This document shows positions 17,984 through 27,438 of a stretch of DNA of 64,000 nt, piece after piece; within the stretch, counting starts at the first letter, position 1; each line of letters starts with the position of its first letter. Source of the DNA: Gluconobacter wancherniae NBRC 103581 (GTDB taxonomy: Bacteria > Pseudomonadota > Alphaproteobacteria > Acetobacterales > Acetobacteraceae); contig NZ_BJUZ01000001.1 in NCBI RefSeq assembly GCF_007988885.1, forward strand, positions 434,001-498,000. Direction: 5' to 3'. Position numbers and translations under genes: made by a program. Below the pieces are notes generated by a model that was not told the DNA's origin, made no database searches, and saw only the letters and a list, made by a program, of their open reading frames with translations.

Positions 17984-20038
17984 GTGAACTTCGGTTGGCT
18001 TTTTGCCCCCTCCATTACGTCTCTCATGTTTGCGTTGCGAACGACGGTAGCGGCCCTTCTTGCGTTGGGGATCGCATTCTGGATGGAACTGGGTGAGCCT
18101 CAATGGGCAGCCATGACCGTCTGGATTGTTGCGCAGAATTCGCGTGGTGAGAGTATTTCCAAAGGTCGCTGGCGCGTCATAGGCACTGTTGTTGGGATGG
18201 TGACCGCGATTGGCCTGATTGCGGCGTTTCCTCAGGCGCCCTGGCTGTTTCTGCCGACCCTTGCGGTCTGGGTCGGGCTTTGTGCAGGTTTGGCGACACT
18301 CACACATAATTTTCGCGGATATGCGCTCGTTCTCGCAGGCTATACGTGCACGATCATTGCGCTCGGTGCGGCAAGCCAGCCTGACCATATCTTTAATGTG
18401 GCCATGGCGCGCGGCACGTACATCATTCTTGGAGTGATTTGCGAAACGCTGATGGGCATGGTGTTCATCCCCAATGTTGCCCTGAAAGCCAAGGAAGAGC
18501 TTCGTGTCCGCCTGTCGGGTGTGCTTTCCCGTTCGGTGAAGGTCCTCACGGATGTGATGCGCCAGAAGGAAAATGCGGAGGATGAACTCTGCACGCTTCT
18601 TGGCTCGCTTCAGGCTTCCAGCGACCAGATCGAATTCAGCCGCATCGAGATCCGCAGTAGCGGAAACGAGGTCGAGCACGCTTACGCCACACTTGGTCTG
18701 GTGGCGCGTGTGCTGTCGCGTGGTCTTGGTTTGAAGTCCAGGCTTGCTTCCGTATCCCATGTCCCGGAAGCGCTTTTGCCGTTCATGGAAGAAATGGCCG
18801 ACGCTCTGGAGGGATTGCCCGCAAGACTTGGCAGCGATGTACGCGGCATTGCAGCGCTGGCGCAGGCTGATGCCCTGTTGTCCGAATGCAGGGCAAGGAT
18901 GGCAGGCATCCTTCCGCGCGACGATGATGACTCCCTGATTGAAGGTATTGTCCTGACGGGCGTTGAAGTCATGCTGGCGGATTTGTGTGAGACGCTGCGT
19001 TCATATCGCGCCAGTGTGGACGGGGCGCATGTGCCACAGAAGCACAGGCTCCATCGAAACGCGGACTGGCGGGCCGCAACGCGCAATGGCGTCCGGACGA
19101 TGGCGGCACTCATGTTCGGAGCATATGTCTGGGAAGTGACGGCGTGGCCGCAGGGAAGCGTGTTCCTGACATTTATTGCTGTCGTCTGTGCGCGCTTTGC
19201 GACGTTTGAAAATACGGTAATTCTCAGCAGCGCCTTTTTCTATGGCGCGGTCTGGGCGGCGATTGCGAGCACGGTGCCGGTTTTTGGCGTTATGCCTGTT
19301 ACGTCCAGCTATGCGCTTTTCTCGTTTACGGTTGGCTTTTTCATGCTGTTGGGCGGGCTTGCATTTCGCAATCCGGCGACAGCGGTCATGGCGGCGTCGT
19401 TCGAGACTTTTTTTCCGTTTCTGCTGGGGCTCGATAATCAGGGTCGCGTGAGCGATCTTGGATGGCTCAATACAACGCTTGCCTTGTTGCTTGGTCTGTG
19501 GAGCGGGGTGATGATTTTCCGCGCCGTGCTACCATTCACGTCCGGCAGGGCTGCCAAACTCCTGCGGTCACAGTTGCGCAGAAGCCTGCGGCGTCTTGCC
19601 TTGCCCGGTGTGATGATGGACGAGGAAGTCTGGATCAACGAGGGTACGCAGAGCATGGAGCGTGCCGTGCGGTTTGCAGGCTCTCTGTCCAGCGATCGCG
19701 CGGAGGCCATACTGCGTGGCACATTGTCTGTCATGACGGTGGGGCGAAACGTGTTGATGCTGCGTAAGCTGGCGAAAGCAGGCAGTCTGCCCGATGCTGC
19801 TGTTGCAGCAGTCGATGCGATGGTGGGAAATCTCACCCGTCAGCGTAATGCGCTGAGCCACACTGCCCCTACGATTCAGCCAACGCTGGATCAGCTCTAT
19901 GCACTGGAGCGCGAGGCGCAGGATACATCAATCCGTCACGATCTGGTGCTGGCTATAGGGTCTGTACTGATTGTCCGCTCGGAGCTTCCTGCAAGCCGTG
20001 CCTTCCTCAAAGGATACACGACGCAGGAAGCAGTCTGA
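17984..20038 (+). CDS. FUSC-family membrane protein (AaeB-like exporter)
   Basis: 684-residue membrane protein with two halves. Each has a cluster of about five to six membrane helices (about residues 10-165 and 365-515) followed by a cytoplasmic helical domain, the pattern of the fusaric acid resistance/aromatic acid exporter family. Start ATG-equivalent GTG at 17984 after GGTGCGGGC; the first residues MNFGWLFAPSITSLMFALRT lead straight into helix 1. In E. coli AaeB works with AaeA; no membrane-fusion partner lies next to it here. Substrate unknown. Confidence 0.8.
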   Translation: MNFGWLFAPSITSLMFALRTTVAALLALGIAFWMELGEPQWAAMTVWIVAQNSRGESISKGRWRVIGTVVGMVTAIGLIAAFPQAPWLFLPTLAVWVGLCAGLATLTHNFRGYALVLAGYTCTIIALGAASQPDHIFNVAMARGTYIILGVICETLMGMVFIPNVALKAKEELRVRLSGVLSRSVKVLTDVMRQKENAEDELCTLLGSLQASSDQIEFSRIEIRSSGNEVEHAYATLGLVARVLSRGLGLKSRLASVSHVPEALLPFMEEMADALEGLPARLGSDVRGIAALAQADALLSECRARMAGILPRDDDDSLIEGIVLTGVEVMLADLCETLRSYRASVDGAHVPQKHRLHRNADWRAATRNGVRTMAALMFGAYVWEVTAWPQGSVFLTFIAVVCARFATFENTVILSSAFFYGAVWAAIASTVPVFGVMPVTSSYALFSFTVGFFMLLGGLAFRNPATAVMAASFETFFPFLLGLDNQGRVSDLGWLNTTLALLLGLWSGVMIFRAVLPFTSGRAAKLLRSQLRRSLRRLALPGVMMDEEVWINEGTQSMERAVRFAGSLSSDRAEAILRGTLSVMTVGRNVLMLRKLAKAGSLPDAAVAAVDAMVGNLTRQRNALSHTAPTIQPTLDQLYALEREAQDTSIRHDLVLAIGSVLIVRSELPASRAFLKGYTTQEAV

Positions 20039-20097
20039 CCAGTCCTGACCTGAGCGCTACTGGTGTCAAAGGTGGTCAGGAATAGGTTCTGGGTTGG

Positions 20098-20919
20098 TCA
20101 GTGTGCGAGAAAGCGGAGCAGGTCTTCGTTCACGCGTTCGGGGTGTGTTGCGAACAGGCCGTGGGGAGCGCCCTCGTATTCGATATAAGTCGAGCCCGGT
20201 ATCTGGGCTGCGGCTTTCCGTCCGGTGAGGGCCGCGGGCACAGCGGTGTCGGCCGAGCCGTGAATGATGAGCGTGGGAAGTGTGAAGCTCTGGAGATCGG
20301 GGCGGAAATCCGTGGTTCCCCAGGCGTCGACGCAATCCAGTGTTGCCATCGGGCTTGCCATTGATGCCAGTGTAAAGCTCCAGTCAAGAACGCCCTGGCT
20401 GACAGGGTGATGGAGCATGCTGACACCGTAGAATGACGAGATAAAGCCCTGCAGAAAGCCGAAACGGTCCTGGCGTATTTCCTGTTTGATGCCATCAAAT
20501 ACGGAAATATCTACGCCATCGGGGTTATCAGCTGTCTTGAGCAGGAAGGGCACTACCGATGCCAGCAGCACAGCCTTGGAAATGCGTGCACGTCCATATC
20601 GAGACAGGTAACGCGCAACTTCACCGCCACCCATTGAGAAGCCCACGAGTGTGGCGTCCCATAGATCGAGTTCTTCGAGAATGGCGGAGAGATCGTCTGC
20701 CAGGGTGTTGTAATCGTAGCAGTTAATCGGGTGGCCTGACTGGCCAAAGCCCCGGCGATCATATGTGATGACGCGATATCCAGCCTCAACAAGGGCGAGA
20801 GTCTGGAATTCCCACATGTCACCTGTCAGAGGCCAGCCATGGATCAGAACGACGGGGCGCCCTTTGCCCATGTCCTTGACGTGAAGGCTGGTACCGTCTT
20901 TGGCTGCAATGTACGGCAT
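20098..20919 (-). CDS. Alpha/beta hydrolase (non-heme chloroperoxidase-like esterase)
   Basis: 273-residue alpha/beta hydrolase. N-terminal GTSLHVKDMGKGRPVVLIHGWPL with the oxyanion HGW, nucleophile elbow GFSMGGGEVARYL (Ser about 97), catalytic Asp in HGSADTAVP and His in GAPHGLFATH. This matches bacterial serine 'haloperoxidases' that are esterases with promiscuous perhydrolase activity. AGGAG precedes the start. Stands alone, convergent with the FUSC gene. Confidence 0.87.
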   Translation of the reverse strand: MPYIAAKDGTSLHVKDMGKGRPVVLIHGWPLTGDMWEFQTLALVEAGYRVITYDRRGFGQSGHPINCYDYNTLADDLSAILEELDLWDATLVGFSMGGGEVARYLSRYGRARISKAVLLASVVPFLLKTADNPDGVDISVFDGIKQEIRQDRFGFLQGFISSFYGVSMLHHPVSQGVLDWSFTLASMASPMATLDCVDAWGTTDFRPDLQSFTLPTLIIHGSADTAVPAALTGRKAAAQIPGSTYIEYEGAPHGLFATHPERVNEDLLRFLAH

Positions 20920-21001
20920 GGTGTTCTCCTTTTGCGATACGGGTCACGCTGAGGACCAGACGCGTGGGAGAACAACCGATGCCGAAGCTGTTGGTTGCCT
21001 G

Positions 21002-21424
21002 TTACCAGCCGTTTCCGCGCGGTGCGACCCAGCCATTGCCGGTGGAATCGCCAAGCTGGCCGGACTGGGTGGGATTGCTGTTCTGGTATGACGAACCGAA
21101 CTTGCCGATATTGGCACCTGTGGAGGCATCACGCTGAATGCCAGCCAGATGATCCGGATCAGGGCCGTGCTGAAAATCGTTGGATGGGGCGTCTTGATAT
21201 CCGGGGGGCAGGGAGCGCTTTCCGCGTGCCCGGAAGTGCTCGCCGCCATGCTGCTGCTGGTCTGCGGAAGGTGCCTGAGCCCCTTGCTGGGCGGTTGTCG
21301 TTCCCGGTGAATAGACCTGCCCGAAAGGCGAGGAGGTCGTGGACGGTGTTGAAACGGTCTGGGCCTGTGCGGCGCCACCCAGCAGGGCTGAGGCCATCAG
21401 GGCGTAACGGAAAAAGCGTGTCAT
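21002..21424 (-). CDS. Hypothetical secreted Gln/Ser/Thr-rich protein
   Basis: 140-residue protein with a signal peptide (MTRFFRYALMASALLGGAAQA, then QTVS). The mature part is hydrophilic, low-complexity (TTAQQGAQAPSADQQQHGGEH) and ends with a Gly/Asn/Trp-rich tail (GNGWVAPRGNGW) in which NGW is repeated. No cysteine after the signal, so not a lipoprotein. No domain recognised; it looks like a small acetic-acid-bacterial periplasmic protein. Lies 82 bases downstream of the hydrolase on the same strand. Confidence 0.65.
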   Translation of the reverse strand: MTRFFRYALMASALLGGAAQAQTVSTPSTTSSPFGQVYSPGTTTAQQGAQAPSADQQQHGGEHFRARGKRSLPPGYQDAPSNDFQHGPDPDHLAGIQRDASTGANIGKFGSSYQNSNPTQSGQLGDSTGNGWVAPRGNGW

Positions 21425-21562
21425 GGTCAGTGTTTCCCTGGCCGAGCGTTGAGGAAGGCCAGTCCCTGTTGCAGGGGATCAAGGCCATGAAGTCATCCTC
21501 TTAGCATAATCGGCCCGGAGCGGCAGAGGTTCAAGAGTTCTTTGGTCCTGAAAGGATTTTGC

Positions 21563-22219
21563 ATGGATGATCTTTTTGAGTCGTTCCGGCCTGTCATGAG
21601 CTTGGCAGAGGGTGCGGTATGGCTTCCGGGCTTTGCGCGGGAGGAAGCAGGGGAATTTCTTCAGCAGATCGAGATTATCTCTGCATGTGCACCTTTCCGC
21701 AAAATGCGGACGCCCGGAGGTCGGAGCATGTCTGTCGCCACGACGTCGTGTGGCACATGCGGTTGGTATTCGGACGCGCAGGGATATCGCTACCTGACGC
21801 ATGACCCACTGAGCGGGATGCCATGGCCTGAAATGCCTGAGATATTTCGCCAGCTTGCGCGGCGTGCTGCGGAGCGTGCGGGGTATCCGGATTTTACGCC
21901 GTCTTCATGTCTGATCAATCGCTACGAGCCAGGCGCGGGAATGGGGTTGCATCAGGACCGTGACGAGGATGCGCCTCAGGCGCCAATCGTATCAGTATCT
22001 TTAGGGGTTCCGGCGCGCTTTTCTTTTGGCGGCCCAAATAGAGAAAACCATGCCCGACGCATCGAACTGCTTCATGGAGATGTGGTGGTCTGGGGTGGTG
22101 CGTCACGCTTTGCGTGGCATGGCGTGTCGCCGTTGCGTGAAACTTTCCATCCGAGCACGAAAGCGCTGAGATATAATCTGACGTTTCGCGCTATCAACAT
22201 TTCGCGTTTTCAGTCATAA
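21563..22219 (+). CDS. alkB: DNA oxidative demethylase AlkB
   Basis: Fe(II)/2-oxoglutarate dioxygenase that removes N1-methyladenine and N3-methylcytosine lesions. 218 residues. Iron ligands are in MGLHQDRDE (H-x-D) and RFAWHGVSP; the 2-oxoglutarate/substrate arginines are in RYNLTFRAI at the C-terminus; [22 protein letters not shown] is characteristic. The ATG at 21563 has GAAAGGA 7 bases upstream, unlike the Met at 21542. Single gene followed after 56 bases by the DAHP synthase. Confidence 0.93.
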   Translation: MDDLFESFRPVMSLAEGAVWLPGFAREEAGEFLQQIEIISACAPFRKMRTPGGRSMSVATTSCGTCGWYSDAQGYRYLTHDPLSGMPWPEMPEIFRQLARRAAERAGYPDFTPSSCLINRYEPGAGMGLHQDRDEDAPQAPIVSVSLGVPARFSFGGPNRENHARRIELLHGDVVVWGGASRFAWHGVSPLRETFHPSTKALRYNLTFRAINISRFQS

Positions 22220-22275
22220 CCGGCGACCCCGCAACTCTTTATCCTGCTTATTGCACGACCTCGGAGGGCATTTTG

Positions 22276-23652
22276 ATGCATCCCTCAAGCCAGACCCAGA
22301 AATCCTGGTCTCCTTCCAGCTGGCGTTCGCGCCCTATCGTCCAGGCTCCTGCCTACGAAGACGAAGCAGCGCTTGCCGCCGTTGAAGAGCGGCTGCATCG
22401 ATATCCCCCGTTGGTTTTTGCAGGTGAGGCCCGTCGCCTCAAGGCACGTCTGGCGGCTGCATCGCGCGGAGAAGCCTTTGTTCTTCAAGGCGGCGCATGC
22501 GCTGAGAGTTTTGATGAATTCACAGCAGACATCGTGCGCGACACGTTCCGCGTGTTGCTCCAGATGGCTGTTGTTCTGACGTTCGCAGCCAAGGTTCCCG
22601 TGGTGAAGATCGGGCGCATGGCGGGCCAGTATGCCAAGCCGCGTTCATCGAACACGGAGACCATTGATGGCGTGACGTTGCCCTGTTATCGCGGCGACAT
22701 CATCAATGGCCCGGAATTCACGGCGGATGCGCGTCGGGCTGATCCGCAACGTATGGAGACCGGCTATTTCCAGTCTGCTGGTGTGATGAACCTGCTGCGT
22801 GCATTCGCGCATGGCGGTTATGCAAACCTGCATGAAGTGCATCGCTGGAACCTTGGTTTCGTTGAGCGCTCGCCGCTGGCGGCGCGCTACCGTGATCTTG
22901 CCCATCGCATTGACGAAACCCTGTCGTTCATGCGGGCTTGTGGGCTGGATAGTGCTGCGGCCCAGATTGATGAGACGGAATTCTACACGTCTCATGAGGC
23001 TCTGCTTCTGCCCTACGAACAGGCTCTGACGCGCGTCGATAGCACCAGTGACGAGTATTATGACTGTTCCGCACATTTCCTGTGGATTGGGGATCGTACG
23101 CGTCAGCCTGATGGCGCGCATGTCGAGTTCCTGCGTGGTGTGAACAATCCGATTGGTATCAAGGTTGGTCCTACGACAACGGTCGAGGATCTTGAGAAGC
23201 TGCTTGAAATTCTGAACCCGAATGACGAACCCGGCCGTATCACGCTGATTTCGCGTATGGGGAAAGACAAGGTTCGGATTCATCTGCCACCATTGCTGGA
23301 TGCGGTTCGCAAGACGGGCCGGACCGTGACGTGGATGTGTGATCCAATGCACGGCAACACGACGACGACGTCCAACAAGATCAAGACGCGTTCCTTTGAG
23401 AACGTGCTTGGTGAGGTTCTGGGCTTCTTTGACGTCTTTGCAGATGCCGGGCTGCGTCCGGGCGGGGTACATCTCGAGATGACCGGCCAGGATGTGACGG
23501 AGTGCATTGGTGGCGCGCAGTGCCTGACCGAGGCAGACCTTGGCGACCGGTATGAAACCTTCTGTGATCCGCGACTTAATGCGGAACAATCGCTTGAAAT
23601 GGCGTTTCTACTTGCACAGGAACTCACCAGCAGGGCAGGTAAGCCAGAATGA
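22276..23652 (+). CDS. aroG: 3-deoxy-7-phosphoheptulonate synthase, class II
   Basis: First step of the shikimate pathway: PEP plus erythrose-4-phosphate to DAHP. 458 residues of the class II (plant/Mycobacterium) type, unrelated in sequence to E. coli AroFGH. Signatures: [64 protein letters not shown] and [19 protein letters not shown]. Start ATG 22276 follows a CGGAGGG ribosome site (a TTG just before is in frame). The stop overlaps pncB by ATGA. The aroK-aroB fusion of the same pathway lies elsewhere in the window. Confidence 0.95.
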   Translation: MHPSSQTQKSWSPSSWRSRPIVQAPAYEDEAALAAVEERLHRYPPLVFAGEARRLKARLAAASRGEAFVLQGGACAESFDEFTADIVRDTFRVLLQMAVVLTFAAKVPVVKIGRMAGQYAKPRSSNTETIDGVTLPCYRGDIINGPEFTADARRADPQRMETGYFQSAGVMNLLRAFAHGGYANLHEVHRWNLGFVERSPLAARYRDLAHRIDETLSFMRACGLDSAAAQIDETEFYTSHEALLLPYEQALTRVDSTSDEYYDCSAHFLWIGDRTRQPDGAHVEFLRGVNNPIGIKVGPTTTVEDLEKLLEILNPNDEPGRITLISRMGKDKVRIHLPPLLDAVRKTGRTVTWMCDPMHGNTTTTSNKIKTRSFENVLGEVLGFFDVFADAGLRPGGVHLEMTGQDVTECIGGAQCLTEADLGDRYETFCDPRLNAEQSLEMAFLLAQELTSRAGKPE

Positions 23653-24839
23653 ACCCCATGACCCCAGAGCGCGCGCTCGATCTTGCTCATGGTCCGCTTG
23701 GACCGGTTGAGGAAAGAGAGATCGCCGCTCGCACGGATGCCTATTTCGGGCGTACCTGCGAGATCGTGAAGCGCTTTGGGGATTGTCGGGTCACGTACGC
23801 GATCTTCATCCGCAGGCCCGTTATTGCAGCGTGCTCTCTGGCGATCCGATGGGTGAAGAACGTGGCCCGTGCGCAGGGCTTCGAGGTGGAATGCCACGAG
23901 GTTTATGCGGAAGGGGAGTGGGTCGGTGCGGGTGAACCCCTGATTTATATGAGCGGTCCGTTCACGAAGCTTGCACCGTTGGAGACGCTGTTGCTCCAGC
24001 GTCTTGGTGCATCCTGTGTCGCGGCTCACAACGCCTACCAGATGGCGATGGCGTTACCGAATGTTCCGTTTCTTGCTATGGAAGCACGCCATTGTGCGGG
24101 CTTCGAAATGCAGGAGCAGATGTCTTATGCCGCGGGCGTGGGATCACGTGCCGCACGTAAGGAGGGCGCACGTGGCTTCATTGGAAATGCCAATGATGCG
24201 ACGGCGGGTTTCTTCGGGCTGGAGCGCGGCCTTGGTACCATGCCGCATGCATTGATCGGCTATGCGGGCTCTACGCTTCGTGCGGCTGAGATGTATGATG
24301 AAGTCTATCCCAAGGAGCCTCTGACGGTTCTGGTTGATTATTTTGGCCAGGAAATTACGGATGCGCTTGAGGTTTGCGAGCGCTTTCCGGAGCGTGCTGC
24401 TGAAGGGCGGCTCAGTGTGCGTCTGGATACGCATGGTGGCCGGTTCCTTGAAGGTCTGGATCCGCAGTCTTCATATGCTGTTCTGGAGCGGCATACGCCG
24501 GGCACGATCCGCCGTTACCGCTCTGATAGCGAGTTGCGCGATCTGGTGGGGACGGGCGTTTCTGCAGCTGCGATCTGGCGGATGCGTGAGGCTCTGAACG
24601 AGGCTGGTTTTGCGAACGTGAAGATTGTTGTGTCTTCGGGTTTCAATGTTGCCAAATGTACGGCCATGCATGATGCGCATGCGCCGATTGATATTGTTGG
24701 TAGTGGATCATTCATTCCGGATCGTTGGTCCGAGACGTATGCCACTGCTGATATAGTGGCTTATGACGGCAAGGCCCGGGTCAAGGTTGGCCGCGAGTTC
24801 CTGCTGAAGAAAGCCAAGGATAAACGTGAGGTTCCATGA
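23649..24839 (+). CDS. pncB: Nicotinate phosphoribosyltransferase
   Basis: Makes nicotinate mononucleotide from nicotinate and PRPP in NAD salvage. 396 residues. Family features: [53 protein letters not shown] in the barrel, [13 protein letters not shown] and the phosphate-binding VVSSGFN and [13 protein letters not shown]. Coupled on both sides by ATGA overlaps (upstream DAHP synthase, downstream acidic protein), so the three are translated from one message. Tight co-translation of aromatic biosynthesis with NAD salvage is not an obvious metabolic pairing. Confidence 0.9.
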   Translation: MNPMTPERALDLAHGPLGPVEEREIAARTDAYFGRTCEIVKRFGDCRVTYAIFIRRPVIAACSLAIRWVKNVARAQGFEVECHEVYAEGEWVGAGEPLIYMSGPFTKLAPLETLLLQRLGASCVAAHNAYQMAMALPNVPFLAMEARHCAGFEMQEQMSYAAGVGSRAARKEGARGFIGNANDATAGFFGLERGLGTMPHALIGYAGSTLRAAEMYDEVYPKEPLTVLVDYFGQEITDALEVCERFPERAAEGRLSVRLDTHGGRFLEGLDPQSSYAVLERHTPGTIRRYRSDSELRDLVGTGVSAAAIWRMREALNEAGFANVKIVVSSGFNVAKCTAMHDAHAPIDIVGSGSFIPDRWSETYATADIVAYDGKARVKVGREFLLKKAKDKREVP

Positions 24840-25282
24840 ACGATACTTCTGAAACGCACGACCCCAAGGGTACGGACAAGGTCTGGAGCGTTCGGATCAT
24901 TGATCTCTCCGGTGCGTCTGAAGGCGATACTGTTGAAGAGGTCAGTGACTTTGTTGATCTGATGCATGCAAACGCTTTTGCCCGTGCCTATGTGCGCGAC
25001 AGCATTGAGCGTTGCCGTGTACCGGGTGCGACGACCAAGGAAGTTCTCGAGAGCTGGTTTGCTTTTGGGGAGAATGCTGAAGTCATTGATGCAGATGATG
25101 ATGGTTGGAAATCTGCAAATGAACTTGATGATTTCGCGGCCTCTCCCGCAACGCCAATGGAGCGTGACTGGCGCGCTATTGATCCGCGTCGTCTGGTTGA
25201 TGATGAGGAAATTGCCGGGCCGCCGGATGATGATGTGGATGAAGACGATGATGATGACCGCCATGAGGTCATCCGTCACTAG
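24836..25282 (+). CDS. Acidic protein of unknown function, coupled to pncB
   Basis: 148 residues. Starts by ATGA overlap with pncB and ends in a terminator, so it is the last gene of the DAHP synthase-pncB operon. The N-terminal half looks folded (VWSVRIIDLSGASEG, VDLMHANAFARAYVRDSIERC, then VLESWFAFGENAEV). The C-terminal 50 residues are an Asp-rich tail (DDDVDEDDDDDRHEV). No domain recognised. Candidate roles are a regulatory or chaperone-like partner of PncB or of the synthase; the sequence alone does not say. Confidence 0.75.
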   Translation: MNDTSETHDPKGTDKVWSVRIIDLSGASEGDTVEEVSDFVDLMHANAFARAYVRDSIERCRVPGATTKEVLESWFAFGENAEVIDADDDGWKSANELDDFAASPATPMERDWRAIDPRRLVDDEEIAGPPDDDVDEDDDDDRHEVIRH

Positions 25283-25287
25283 GATCC

Positions 25288-25322
25288 AAAAAGGCTGCCT
25301 CGCAATGCGGGCAGCCTTTTTT
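25288..25322 (+). terminator. Intrinsic terminator of the DAHP synthase-pncB operon
   Basis: Stem AAAAAGGCTGCC (25288-25299) with GGCAGCCTTTTTT (25310-25322); the loop can pair further through CGC/GCG. Starts 6 bases after the stop of the acidic protein. Confidence 0.92.
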
Positions 25323-25454
25323 CTTGAGTAATGGGCTGATCCTGTACGGCGTATAACGCAGAAATGTCATCTGCAATCGGGATCCCTTTTGATACAAGGC
25401 GGGGCTGGCTGTCAGGCGACAATGACCCGCCATTTGTGATCTCGGGGGATCAGG

Positions 25455-25931
25455 ATGACCATTCATTTTACACAGACGTTTGATCCTCACGCTTTTCTGG
25501 ATACGTTTTTCAGTTACTCATCGGCCTTTGTTTTTGGCGCCCTGATCGGTGCGGAGCGGCAGTTTCGGCAGCGCACGGCAGGGCTGAGGACCAATGCGCT
25601 GGTTGCTCTTGGTGCTGCAGCATTCGTTGATCTGGCGGAGCGCATTGATGGTGATGCTTCGGCGGTGCGCGTTATTGCTTATGTGGTGTCTGGCGTGGGT
25701 TTTCTGGGGGCCGGGGTTATCATGAAGGATGGGCCCAATATACGCGGGCTCAATACGGCCGCGACATTGTGGTGTTCAGCCGCGATTGGTGCTTGTGCGG
25801 GCAGTGACATGATCGCGGAAGGTGCATTGCTGACGGGGTTTATTCTGGTCGCGAATACGCTTTTGCGTGTGGTTGTGGAGTGGATCAACCGGCACCAGAG
25901 TTCAAGGATCGACCCTGTGGACACGGAATAA
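25455..25931 (+). CDS. MgtC/SapB family membrane protein
   Basis: 158 residues with four predicted membrane helices. Family signature in the first half: GALIGAERQFRQRTAGLRTNALVALGAA, then VSGVGFLGAGVIMKDG and GLNTAATLWCSAAIGACAG. This matches the membrane domain of MgtC, which inhibits F-ATPase and supports growth at low Mg in pathogens. The soluble ACT-like C-domain of Salmonella MgtC is absent; the protein ends with a short polar tail after the last helix. No Mg-responsive leader structure was noticed in the 132 bases upstream. Confidence 0.88.
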   Translation: MTIHFTQTFDPHAFLDTFFSYSSAFVFGALIGAERQFRQRTAGLRTNALVALGAAAFVDLAERIDGDASAVRVIAYVVSGVGFLGAGVIMKDGPNIRGLNTAATLWCSAAIGACAGSDMIAEGALLTGFILVANTLLRVVVEWINRHQSSRIDPVDTE

Positions 25932-26056
25932 AGCAGGGTTTGGGGCGTTGTGTCCGGGCAGAGTTGATTTAGTCTTTGTCGTTTAAGTGCGCGGGGCATG
26001 TATTCTTCGACGGATGCTGTCTGGCGCGTAAGGCGGAGATACGGCATTAAGGCGCG

Positions 26057-27391
26057 ATGAAACTGCGCTTCGCTCCGTCTCCGACCGGCTACCTTCATGT
26101 TGGCAATGCGCGTCTTGCCGTTGCCAATTTCCTGTTCGCCCGCCGCCATGGCGGCAAATTCCTCCTGCGGATTGACGATACCGATACGTCTCGCGGAAAG
26201 CCGGAATATGAAGAGGCGATCCGCAAGGATCTGACCTGGCTCGGCATCGAATGGGACGAGGAGAAGCATCAGTCTGCCCGTCTTGAGCGCTATGAGGCAG
26301 GCATTGAAACCCTGAAGGCTTCGGGTCGTCTTTATCCGTGCTTTGAGAGCGAACATGAACTGGCCGCAAAGCGGGAAGCCCGTATCCGTGAGGGACGCGC
26401 TCCGATTTATGACCGCGCCATGCTCAAGCTTACCGCCGAGCAGCGGGAGCGTGCGGAAGCCAACGGCAAGACGCCACACTGGCGCTTCAGGTTGAGCGAT
26501 GGCAGCAAGCGCTGGGAAGATCTCGTGATGGGGGATTGCTCCGTCAAGCTGACCGCAATCTCCGATCCGGTCCTGGTGCGTGCGGATGGAACCATTCTCT
26601 ATACACTGGCATCTATCATTGATGATCTTGATCTGGGTGTGACGCATGTTGTGCGTGGCGAGGATCATGTCACCAACACTGGTGTACAGCTTGATATTGC
26701 CGAGGCTCTTGGCGCAAAGGCGAAGCGCTTCACGTTTGCACATCTCCCGCTTCTGCTGGATTCGGGGGGAGGAAAGCTTTCCAAGCGCTTTGATTCCCTG
26801 TCGCTTAAATCCCTGCGCCATGACGGCATGGAGCCGATGTCGCTCGTCGCTTATCTCTCATGCGTGGGGTCGTCTCAGGATCCGCGGGTCATGACGATGG
26901 GAGAGGCGATTTCCAGCTACGATCTGGCGCATGTTTCGAAATCGGCCGCGCGTTTCGACATGACGCAGCTTCTGGCGCTCAACCGCCGTGCTTTGCATGA
27001 GCTGTCGTTCGAAGATGCACGCGATCGTCTACCGCCAGAAGCCGATGAAGCCTTCTGGAATGCGGTGCGTGGAAATGTCGATCTTTCCGCTGAAATCCCG
27101 CATTGGTGGGAGGTGACGCATGGCGATGTCGTGCCGCCGTCCCAGCCTGAAGACCGTGACTTCCTGAGGCTGGCTCTGGAGCTTCTGCCTGTTGAGCCAT
27201 GGGGCGATGACACATGGAAGAACTGGACCAACGCCCTGAAGGCGCAGTCTGATCGTAAGGGGCGGACGTTGTTTATGCCGCTGCGTCTGGCATTGACAGG
27301 TGAGGATGCCGGACCGGAATTGCATGTTCTGCTCGGCCTGATGGGCCGCGCCCGTGTAGTGTCCCGTCTGGAAGACGCTATCCGCGCCTGA
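26057..27391 (+). CDS. gltX: Glutamyl-tRNA synthetase
   Basis: Class I synthetase, 444 residues. RFAPSPTGYLHVGNAR (HIGH region) at the very start and KLSKRFDSL (KMSKS region) at about residue 240. DDTDTSRGKPEYEEAIRKDL and VLVRADGTILYTLASIIDD are typical of bacterial GluRS rather than GlnRS. Alphaproteobacteria often have two GluRS paralogues; this shorter form could be the second one that misacylates tRNA-Gln for GatCAB, but only a genome-wide comparison can tell. Few bases (13) of ribosome-site context precede the ATG and no SD is evident. Confidence 0.92.
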   Translation: MKLRFAPSPTGYLHVGNARLAVANFLFARRHGGKFLLRIDDTDTSRGKPEYEEAIRKDLTWLGIEWDEEKHQSARLERYEAGIETLKASGRLYPCFESEHELAAKREARIREGRAPIYDRAMLKLTAEQRERAEANGKTPHWRFRLSDGSKRWEDLVMGDCSVKLTAISDPVLVRADGTILYTLASIIDDLDLGVTHVVRGEDHVTNTGVQLDIAEALGAKAKRFTFAHLPLLLDSGGGKLSKRFDSLSLKSLRHDGMEPMSLVAYLSCVGSSQDPRVMTMGEAISSYDLAHVSKSAARFDMTQLLALNRRALHELSFEDARDRLPPEADEAFWNAVRGNVDLSAEIPHWWEVTHGDVVPPSQPEDRDFLRLALELLPVEPWGDDTWKNWTNALKAQSDRKGRTLFMPLRLALTGEDAGPELHVLLGLMGRARVVSRLEDAIRA

Positions 27392-27401
27392 GTTTGAAGT
27401 T

Positions 27402-27438
27402 CCCCTGCTGTGTTACGCGCGCAGCAGGGGGCGTTTTT
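27402..27438 (+). terminator. Intrinsic terminator of gltX
   Basis: CCCCTGCTG (27402-27410) pairs with CAGCAGGGG (27422-27430); T-run at 27434-27438. It overlaps the end of the convergent epimerase-like gene by two bases. Confidence 0.85.

Noticed and set aside
22645-23589. 314-residue minus-strand frame inside the DAHP synthase gene
   Set aside because: Shadow of a strongly recognisable enzyme; composition typical of antisense of a GC-rich gene.
25205-25275. Asp-rich tail of the acidic protein as a frameshift artefact
   Set aside because: The frame closes normally at TAG six bases before a proper terminator, and the preceding sequence is continuous in the same frame.
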